This document shows, one piece after another, positions 6,089 through 11,289 of a stretch of DNA of 14,797 nucleotides (its first letter is position 1; every line of letters starts with the position of its first letter). The translations under genes and the position numbers were made by a program. Below the pieces are notes generated by a model. It was given only the letters and a program-made list of their open reading frames with translations. It searched no databases and had not been told where the DNA came from. Source of the DNA: Actinomycetota bacterium (GTDB lineage Bacteria > Actinomycetota > Acidimicrobiia > Acidimicrobiales > Acidimicrobiaceae). The stretch spans positions 1 through 14,797 of the forward strand of contig SIRY01000116.1 in NCBI GenBank assembly GCA_004366215.1, in the 5' to 3' direction.

Positions 6089-7471
6089 GGGCCGGCGGAG
6101 GGCCGTCGCGAAGCCGACGAGCTCGACGGCTCCAGCGAGGTCACCCTCGAGGTCGGGGCGAGGCTCCTGGGCCGCGATGCTCGAGAGCGCACGCAGTATC
6201 CGCGCCGCCCGTAGGCTCGGCGTGGAGGGTCCGAGCTCGAGGAGGCCTCCGCGAGACGAGAGGGCGTGCGCCTCGTGGCAGTGCGGGCATGGGTAGGACA
6301 GGGCCGCTCCAGCGCGGTCAGCGAGTTCGACGATCCAGACTGCGACACGCGTCGCGATGAGCACGCATCGATCGCGGACCGCTGCGGCGTCTTCGAACTC
6401 CGCGCGCGCCGCGTGCGCGTCCATGAGGTCGAGCTGCGCGGCGAGCAGCGCGCGTGCCATCGCCATCGCTCGAGCGACGTCGCGACCGAGGCCAGCGAGC
6501 AGCGCCGCTGGCGGCGCAGCAGCGTGCCGTGGCCACGGCCCGAAGGCGAGGCCGCTCGGTGTGGCGAACCACCGTGCGTGAGCTGGTCGAACGCCGGCCC
6601 GGTTGAGGACTGGCGTGAGACGCTGGATCTCGGCGAGCTCCCAGACGCGACGAGTGAGCTCGCAGGAGATCGGGCAGCTCACAACGTCGGTCGCAAGGTC
6701 GAGGAGCGCTCGGAGGTGTCGGCGTGAACGCTCCTGGAAGTACGAGCGGACGCGCTCGCGAAGGTCGGTTGCGAGTCCAACGTAGAGAACCTGGCGGCCC
6801 TGGCGAAAGTAGTAGAGTCCAGGTGAGCTCGGCAGCTCGCGAGCCTGCGTGCGAAGCGCGCTCTGAGGGCGCCGTGGAGGACGTCGCAGCGAAGCGAGAT
6901 CTTCGAGGGTGGTCACACCGAGGGAGCCGGCTCGCTCGATGAGCGCGTAGAGCAGGGCGAGGGTGGTCGTGACGTCCGCGAGCGCCCGGTGGCGCGGCTC
7001 TGGGAGGTTGAGCGCTCGGGCGAGGGTGGCGAGCTTGTGGTTCGGCACCTCGCTGTCGAGGAGCGCGCGAGCGAGCGTCACGGTGTCGATGGTCGTGACC
7101 GACGGCAGCGTGAGACCGACACGCTCGGCGGCAGCGGTGAGGAACGCGCGGTCGAAGCGCACGTTGTGTCCGACGAGGACGCCTCCTTCGAGGAGCCTCG
7201 CGAGGCGCTCGAGGACGGGCTGAGGGGGTGGGGCGTTCGCTACGAGCTCGTTCGTGATGCCGGTGAGCGCCACGATCGTCGCGGGAATCGGGCGTGTGGT
7301 GTGGACGAGGCTCTGGAGGTGAGCGAGCGTCTGGCCGCCGCGACTGACCACGGCTGCGACCTCGGTGAGCTCGTCGACGTCCGCGCGGGTTCCGGTCGTC
7401 TCGACGTCGACGACGACGAAGCGAACGTCTCGCAGGTCGGTCCTCGCCGAGGCCGGTCGCTGCTGGTCCAT
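5861..7471 (-). CDS. DEDDh exonuclease / GIY-YIG nuclease / UVR fusion protein
   Basis: 536 residues. Residues 16-180 form a DnaQ-type 3'-5' exonuclease: DVETTG (22-27, metal Asp22/Glu24), HNVRFD (102-107) and HRALAD (161-166), the DEDDh set. Residues about 212-292 form a UvrC/Cho-like GIY-YIG domain: GLYYF (218-222), YVG (230-232), Arg238 and the metal Glu in WELAEIQRLTPVLN (Glu278). Residues about 344-372 match a UVR motif (EFEDAAAVRD), used in UvrC to bind UvrB. CPHCHEAH (395-402) could bind a metal. Known family: actinobacterial DnaQ-UvrC fusions, thought to act in DNA repair; cellular role not settled. ATG 7471 has TAGGAT six bases upstream, which also contains an AGGA. Odd: residues 462-536 are encoded opposite trpD and look unlike a conserved domain; a lost upstream stop or a frameshift is possible. 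Confidence 0.9.
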   Translation of the reverse strand: MDQQRPASARTDLRDVRFVVVDVETTGTRADVDELTEVAAVVSRGGQTLAHLQSLVHTTRPIPATIVALTGITNELVANAPPPQPVLERLARLLEGGVLVGHNVRFDRAFLTAAAERVGLTLPSVTTIDTVTLARALLDSEVPNHKLATLARALNLPEPRHRALADVTTTLALLYALIERAGSLGVTTLEDLASLRRPPRRPQSALRTQARELPSSPGLYYFRQGRQVLYVGLATDLRERVRSYFQERSRRHLRALLDLATDVVSCPISCELTRRVWELAEIQRLTPVLNRAGVRPAHARWFATPSGLAFGPWPRHAAAPPAALLAGLGRDVARAMAMARALLAAQLDLMDAHAARAEFEDAAAVRDRCVLIATRVAVWIVELADRAGAALSYPCPHCHEAHALSSRGGLLELGPSTPSLRAARILRALSSIAAQEPRPDLEGDLAGAVELVGFATALRRPSALERANPRERLSRATAPDRLSRLLDPFEDRCGESPHPERGAGVDHHDVERGVGAAPLEHLFEDGGVLSRRPASH

Positions 7472-7477
7472 GTGCCG

Positions 7478-7483
7478 ATCCTA
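7478..7483 (-). promoter_or_regulatory. -10-like TAGGAT (also AGGA) before the nuclease gene
   Basis: On the minus strand TAGGAT is followed by six bases (CGGCAC) and ATG 7471, matching the leaderless spacing seen at other starts here. The AGGA inside it is also correctly placed, seven bases from the ATG, to be a Shine-Dalgarno sequence on a longer transcript from the minus-strand element at 7526-7531. The sequence alone does not decide between the two. Confidence 0.4.
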
Positions 7484-7524
7484 CGACGAGGCACCGACAA
7501 CCCCGTCCCCGCGATCGTGTCACC

Positions 7525-7531
7525 TAGACTA
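7525..7531. promoter_or_regulatory. Symmetric CTAGACTAG: -10 elements on both strands
   Basis: TAGACT (plus, 7525-7530) is followed by six bases and the GTG start at 7537, fitting a leaderless membrane-protein transcript. On the minus strand TAGTCT (7531-7526) overlaps it by five bases and could start a transcript near 7519 for the divergent nuclease gene. The same arrangement recurs between mshD and nth. No clear -35 hexamers were found. Confidence 0.5.
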
Positions 7532-7536
7532 GAGGC

Positions 7537-8055
7537 GTGGCGCACACCATCCAGAGCCAGCTAGATCGGCGTGTGCGGCGCGGTCGCTCGCTGCTCGCTC
7601 TCGGCGCGGGCGCCTCAGCGGCGGCGATGGTTGGGGGGCTCCTCGGGCGTCCTCTCGGGGTCGTCGTCGCCGTCGTCGTTGGGGTCGGTGTCGTCGTGGG
7701 GTTCGCCGTCGCGAAGGCGACGGCGCCGGTGGCGCGGGTCCAGACAGCGACCTGTGCTGGTGCGTGCGCTGAGTGTGCCAGAGCGGGACAGGAGCGAGGG
7801 TGCCACGAGGGACTCGAGCGAGAGCTCGCTGAGCGCGCCGCTCGCTTCGACGCTGCGCGGGTTGCGAGCGCAGCCGCGCGTAGCTGGGGCCTCATCGTCC
7901 TCTGCGTCCTCGCAGTCGCGATCGGAGGTGTCGGCGCCTGGGGCCACGCCGACCGTACCGCTGGAGTGCTGGTGGCGCTCCTCGGGGCGCTCGGCATCGC
8001 TGGTGTGGTGGGTGCGCTATGGGCCTTCGTCCAGGTCAGCTCGCTCCTGCGGTAG
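7537..8055 (+). CDS. Four-helix membrane protein with a cysteine-rich loop, function unknown
   Basis: 172 residues, not recognised. A basic N-terminus (RRVRRGR) is followed by two hydrophobic stretches (about 18-37 and 40-59), a polar stretch of about 55 residues, and two more hydrophobic stretches (about 116-136 and 141-165). By the positive-inside rule the N-terminus is cytoplasmic, placing the loop on the same side. The loop has C73, C77, C80 and C89 followed by H90 (CX3CX2CX8CH), which could bind a metal or form disulfides, and then a charged, probably helical segment (LERELAERAARFDAARVA). First of three overlapping membrane-protein genes; the next starts 37 bases before this one ends. 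GTG start chosen because the frame begins there and a leaderless-type -10 lies six bases upstream. No signal peptide cleavage site is obvious. Confidence 0.75.
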   Translation: MAHTIQSQLDRRVRRGRSLLALGAGASAAAMVGGLLGRPLGVVVAVVVGVGVVVGFAVAKATAPVARVQTATCAGACAECARAGQERGCHEGLERELAERAARFDAARVASAAARSWGLIVLCVLAVAIGGVGAWGHADRTAGVLVALLGALGIAGVVGALWAFVQVSSLLR

Positions 8056-8417
8056 GGGCGATCGTCGGCGCGCTCGCGCTCGAGGCGTTCTCCGAGCCGT
8101 TTAGCTGGGCGGCGCGCGTCGCGACGGGGACGCTCGTGCTCGCCGGCCTCGTGCGAGCGCGCCCGTGGCGCTCAGCTGGAGCAGCAGAGAGGTCGCGACC
8201 CCCGCTGCGCGCAGTTGTGAGCGGTGCGACGGTCGCCGTCCTAGTCGGTACCGTCGAGCTCGTCGCGCTCGAGCACCATCCTCGGTCGTCGTGGCCGACG
8301 ATCTCGTCGCTGACGGAGGCGCTCGTTGGCCATGGAGCGCTCGGCACGGTCGAGCTGGGTCGCACGGCACTCGCGCTCGGGTGGGGGGTGCTTGGCTGGT
8401 GGCTCGTGCACCCGTGA
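8019..8417 (+). CDS. Small membrane protein, function unknown
   Basis: 132 residues, not recognised with certainty. Hydrophobic stretches lie at about 8-24, 31-47, 66-85 and 112-130. The C-terminal part, from SSWPTISSLTEAL (90-102) to GRTALALGWGVLGWWLV (114-130), resembles the end of the next small protein (GRLVLWLAWAWLGWHLLV), suggesting a shared domain or an old duplication. ATG 8019 is the only reasonable start before the first hydrophobic stretch and overlaps the previous gene by 37 bases, so translational coupling is likely. The end overlaps the next gene by four bases (GTGA). No catalytic motif is visible. Confidence 0.7.
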   Translation: MGLRPGQLAPAVGAIVGALALEAFSEPFSWAARVATGTLVLAGLVRARPWRSAGAAERSRPPLRAVVSGATVAVLVGTVELVALEHHPRSSWPTISSLTEALVGHGALGTVELGRTALALGWGVLGWWLVHP

Positions 8418-8593
8418 GCGCACTTCGGCTCGCCTGGATCCTCGTCGGGGTCACGGTCGTCGGGTGGGTCGTGCTCACGCGGTGGCAGGCTGGTCCTAGG
8501 CAGCTCGTCGACGCGATGCGCCCCTCGCGAGTGGGCCGACTCGTCCTGTGGCTTGCCTGGGCCTGGCTCGGATGGCACCTGCTCGTACGGTGA
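8414..8593 (+). CDS. 59-residue membrane protein, DUF6186-like
   Basis: Two hydrophobic helices (about 5-22 and 42-58) joined by a polar linker with GPRQLVDAMRPSRVGR. The Trp-rich end WLAWAWLGWHLLVR resembles the small actinobacterial DUF6186 family as I remember it; no search could be run. The frame is open further upstream in antisense-like R/A-rich sequence, but the GTG at 8414 overlaps the preceding stop codon as GTGA, the usual coupled arrangement, and gives a clean membrane protein. Its TGA stop (8591-8593) directly abuts the opposite-strand stop of the class-V PLP gene (CTA, 8594-8596) with no base between. Likely co-expressed with the two membrane proteins upstream. Confidence 0.7.
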   Translation: MSALRLAWILVGVTVVGWVVLTRWQAGPRQLVDAMRPSRVGRLVLWLAWAWLGWHLLVR

Positions 8594-9649
8594 CTACGCC
8601 AGCCGCGGGGCGAGGCCGTCGCGGTGCAGCTCGCCGGCGAGCCGCTCGGCGTCGTGCAGGTCGTTGTAGAGGTGGAACGACACCCGCATCCGTCCGTGGC
8701 GAACCGACACGCGAGACTGCAGCGATCGAGGTTCGCCCGCGAGCGGGACCGACACGATGGCGCTTGGAATGGAGGGCTCCGGGAGGCCAAGGAAGTTCCG
8801 AAAGGCGGCAGCGAGGTCGGTGTCGTGGGCCCAGATCGCCTCGACGCCTACATCGTTGATGAGGGAGAGCGCCGGCACAGCACCGACCCACGAGAACCAC
8901 GCGGGCGAGGGGTCGAACCGGCGCGCCGTCGCTGCGAGCCTCAGTGGAGGGCCGTAGAGCGACTCAGGGATGGGCTCGCCGGCGTACCAGTTGGCGTAGA
9001 GGGGCACCATGGCGCGCCGAAGCCGGTCGCTCGTGACGAGGAAGGCGGCGCCTCGCGGGCACAGCAGCCACTTGTAGGCGGAGGCGACGACGGCGTCGAT
9101 GCCGTCGAAGGTCAGGGGAAGCCACCCGAGCGCCTGCGTCGCGTCGACGATGACGAGTGCGCCAACACGCCGCGCCGCACTCACGATGCTCGCGAGGTCG
9201 GCGACCTCACCGGTCGCCGACTGCACGAGCGAGAAGCTCACGACGTCGGTGCCCTCAGCGACTGCGTCGGCGAGCTCTTCGAGCGCGACGAAGCGTACGT
9301 CGTAGCTCTCGCTCGCAGCGCGGGCGAGCCAGGGGAAGACGTTCGAGGTGAACTCGATGTCCGGCACGACGATGCGCGCACCGCGTGGCACGGCCGTCGC
9401 AACGAGGGCGAGCAGGACGGAGGTGGTTGGTCCGGTCGTGACCATCGATGGGTCGACGTGCATGAGCTGGGCGAGCACGCCTCTCGCGGCGTCGGTCGTG
9501 GTGAGCCACTCGTCGTACCAGTCCGCCTCGCCCCGCGACCAGCGAGTGAGCGCCTCCTCGAGCGCGGCGACGCTCGCCCGCGGGGGGAGCCCGTAGCTCG
9601 CGGTGTCGAGGAACCCTGGCTGTGCCGTGAAGGCGTCTGTGACGTCCAT
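8594..9649 (-). CDS. Class-V aminotransferase-fold PLP enzyme
   Basis: 351 residues, cytoplasmic fold-type I PLP enzyme of the cysteine desulfurase/isopenicillin-N epimerase/kynureninase superfamily. It begins FLDTASYGLPP (13-23), has the cofactor phosphate region TTGPTTSVLLAL (71-82), the PLP-ring Asp in IVDATQALGW (167-176, Asp169) and the Schiff-base lysine in SAYKWLLCPRGAAFL (190-204, Lys193). No active-site cysteine loop typical of desulfurases is evident. Substrate unknown; EgtE-like C-S lyase or an aminotransferase are alternatives not supported specifically. The frame is open to 9919, but ATG 9649 is chosen because GGAGGAGGAG precedes it and the family N-terminus begins there. It lies 22 bases downstream of mshD on the same strand, probably one operon. 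Confidence 0.88.
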   Translation of the reverse strand: MDVTDAFTAQPGFLDTASYGLPPRASVAALEEALTRWSRGEADWYDEWLTTTDAARGVLAQLMHVDPSMVTTGPTTSVLLALVATAVPRGARIVVPDIEFTSNVFPWLARAASESYDVRFVALEELADAVAEGTDVVSFSLVQSATGEVADLASIVSAARRVGALVIVDATQALGWLPLTFDGIDAVVASAYKWLLCPRGAAFLVTSDRLRRAMVPLYANWYAGEPIPESLYGPPLRLAATARRFDPSPAWFSWVGAVPALSLINDVGVEAIWAHDTDLAAAFRNFLGLPEPSIPSAIVSVPLAGEPRSLQSRVSVRHGRMRVSFHLYNDLHDAERLAGELHRDGLAPRLA

Positions 9650-9652
9650 GCT

Positions 9653-9662
9653 CTCCTCCTCC
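9653..9662 (-). promoter_or_regulatory. Strong ribosome-binding site of the class-V PLP gene
   Basis: GGAGGAGGAG on the minus strand, three bases before ATG 9649, in the 22-base gap after mshD. It fixes the start and supports internal translation initiation on an mshD-led mRNA. Confidence 0.75.
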
Positions 9663-9671
9663 GCAGCGAGT

Positions 9672-10610
9672 CTACGGGTTCGCGGTCCCAGCGTCGAGGT
9701 GACGCACGAGACGCACGTCTTCGTGGTCGAGCTCGAAGCCGAACCACTCGTAGAGGCGGATCGCCCGTGCGTTGGTCCGCTCCACGTAGAGGCACGCCGT
9801 CGCCAAGCCCCTGCTGGCGAGCGTGTCGAGACCGGCTGCGAGCAGGCACCGACCAAGACCCCGTGGTGCACGACGTGGATCGGTCGCGATGACGAAGATC
9901 TCGCCGAAGCTCTCACCACCTGCGCGGTGGTGAACCTTCGTCCAGCAGAACCCAGCGAGGTGACCGTCGATCTCGGCTACGAGGAATCCGCTCGCGTCGA
10001 ACCACGGCTCGTGCTCACGCGCGAGGAGCGTCGCGAGGTCCCAGTCACCCTGGTCGGGGTGCCACGCGAAGGCACGGTTGTTGACCTCGAGCCACTCGGT
10101 CTCGTCGGACCCAGGTCGAAACGTCCGGAGCGGTGGACAGTGCGAAGCTCGCCCCGGATGGTCCTGGGGGAGTGGCAGGGGGCGCCGGAGCTGGCGCACT
10201 GCGCGGTCCGCTCGGAATCCGATCGACTCGAGCGCCGCGATCACCTCGGCTGAGCGCGTCGGTACCCACGCGTAGAGCTCCTTCGTCTCAACGGGGTTGA
10301 GCTGACGAGTCGCGCTGTCGACGAGGGCTGCGACGAGATCGCGCGCGTCGTCACGCCACCGCGGTGCGACGAGCAGCTCGAGCTCGACACCGTGGCGACG
10401 GTGGCGACGCAGGTGGGCGTAGCCGACGACGTCCTCGCCCGCCACGACCGCCACGCCGTGGAGGCTCTCGGCGTCTGCGTTAGCAAGGTCGATGAAGCGG
10501 TGTGACTCGAGGACTTCGTGGCCGTCAGCGCGCTCGACCTCGCGGACGAGGGCGAGGACGCCCGGCAGGAGCCGTGCCGGTGGGTTTTCGATTGCCCGAA
10601 GGGCCTGCAC
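9672..10610 (-). CDS. mshD: Mycothiol synthase MshD (tandem GNAT acetyltransferase)
   Basis: Last step of mycothiol synthesis: acetyl-CoA-dependent acetylation of Cys-GlcN-Ins, in the cytoplasm. 312 residues, the usual size, with two GNAT domains: a divergent N-terminal one (about 1-145) and the active C-terminal one (about 160-305). Recognisable MshD motifs are EWLEVNNRAFAWHPDQG (172-188), EPWFDASGF (201-209), GFCWTKVH (220-227), GEIFVIATDP (236-245), the acetyl-CoA loop RAPRGLGR (247-254) and LYVERTNARAIRLYEWFGF (274-292). Mycothiol occurs only in actinobacteria, so this gene is the best taxonomic marker in the window. The GTG start has a -10-like TAGCCT six bases upstream and no spaced Shine-Dalgarno sequence, suggesting a leaderless mRNA. 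It leads the PLP-enzyme gene and is divergent from nth across 31 bases. Confidence 0.95.
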   Translation of the reverse strand: MQALRAIENPPARLLPGVLALVREVERADGHEVLESHRFIDLANADAESLHGVAVVAGEDVVGYAHLRRHRRHGVELELLVAPRWRDDARDLVAALVDSATRQLNPVETKELYAWVPTRSAEVIAALESIGFRADRAVRQLRRPLPLPQDHPGRASHCPPLRTFRPGSDETEWLEVNNRAFAWHPDQGDWDLATLLAREHEPWFDASGFLVAEIDGHLAGFCWTKVHHRAGGESFGEIFVIATDPRRAPRGLGRCLLAAGLDTLASRGLATACLYVERTNARAIRLYEWFGFELDHEDVRLVRHLDAGTANP

Positions 10611-10615
10611 GGTCC

Positions 10616-10622
10616 TAGGCTA
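10616..10622. promoter_or_regulatory. Symmetric CTAGGCTAG: overlapping -10 elements for mshD and nth
   Basis: TAGGCT (plus, 10616-10621) would start nth transcription near 10628, leaving a short leader with AAGGAGGG. TAGCCT (minus, 10622-10617) is followed by six bases and the mshD GTG at 10610. A weak plus-strand -35 (TTGCCC, 10592-10597) lies 18 bases upstream inside mshD. The two -10 elements overlap by five bases, as in known symmetric bidirectional promoters. Confidence 0.55.
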
Positions 10623-10630
10623 GTGCTGCC

Positions 10631-10638
10631 AAGGAGGG
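10631..10638 (+). promoter_or_regulatory. Ribosome-binding site of nth
   Basis: AAGGAGGG, three bases before the GTG start at 10642, is a near-complete Shine-Dalgarno sequence and fixes that start. Confidence 0.8.
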
Positions 10639-10641
10639 AAG

Positions 10642-11289
10642 GTGGAGGATCGGGCCACACGGACGCTCGAGGTGGACGCTCGCCTCGCAGAGCTCTACCC
10701 GGGGTCAGCTGCGCAGCTCTGTGCCCTTGCGTTCGAGACGCCCTTTCAGTTGCTGGTCGCAACGGTACTCTCAGCTCAGACCACGGACGCGATGGTCAAC
10801 CTCGTCACCCCACAGCTCTTTGCCCGCTTCCCTGACGCTGAGGCGCTGGCACGTGCAGACGTGGAGGAGGTTGAGGCGCTCATCCGCCCGACGGGGTTCT
10901 ACCACACCAAGGCTCGTCACCTCGTGGGCCTGGCGCAGGCGATCGTTGACTCGTTCGGCGGTGAGGTGCCCCAGGCGCTCGACGCGCTCGTGACGCTTCC
11001 CGGTGTGGGTCGCAAGACCGCGAACGTCGTGCGCTCCGTGGCTTTCGGGCAGCCTGGACTGCCGGTGGACACCCACGTGACTCGCGTCAGCCGCCGGCTC
11101 GGCATCGCTCGCGCGACGAGCGCTGACGCCATCGAGGCAGAGCTGTGCGCCGTGCTCCCATCCGACCACTGGGGTGCGTTCTCGCTCCGGATGATTCTCC
11201 ACGGTCGGGAGACCTGTACGGCTCGGCGTCCGCTGTGCTCGGCGTGCGTGCTCGCGGACCTGTGTGAGGCTCGTGGCGGCTTTGGCTAG
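10642..11289 (+). CDS. nth: Endonuclease III (DNA glycosylase/AP lyase)
   Basis: Base-excision repair enzyme that removes oxidised pyrimidines and nicks the abasic site by beta-elimination. 215 residues, normal length. The helix-hairpin-helix LPGVGRKTANVV (119-130) carries the catalytic Lys125, followed by the catalytic Asp143 in VDTHVTRVSRRLG. The C-terminal [4Fe-4S] cluster ligands are complete: C192, C199, C202 and C208 (C-x6-C-x2-C-x5-C). The core LLVATVLSAQTTD (37-49) is also typical. It is a single-gene unit divergent from mshD; its TAG stop shares the palindrome CTAG (11286-11289) with the opposite-strand stop of the helicase gene. Confidence 0.97.
   Translation: MEDRATRTLEVDARLAELYPGSAAQLCALAFETPFQLLVATVLSAQTTDAMVNLVTPQLFARFPDAEALARADVEEVEALIRPTGFYHTKARHLVGLAQAIVDSFGGEVPQALDALVTLPGVGRKTANVVRSVAFGQPGLPVDTHVTRVSRRLGIARATSADAIEAELCAVLPSDHWGAFSLRMILHGRETCTARRPLCSACVLADLCEARGGFG

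Noticed and set aside
8624..9892. Long plus-strand open frame (422 codons) across the PLP gene and the end of mshD
   Set aside because: It is antisense to two well-supported genes, spans their boundary, and its protein is rich in Arg, Gly and Glu with no domain; such frames are common in GC-rich DNA.
9650..9919. N-terminal extension of the PLP enzyme to 9919
   Set aside because: It overlaps mshD in another frame and has no PLP-enzyme similarity; ATG 9649 has a strong ribosome-binding site.
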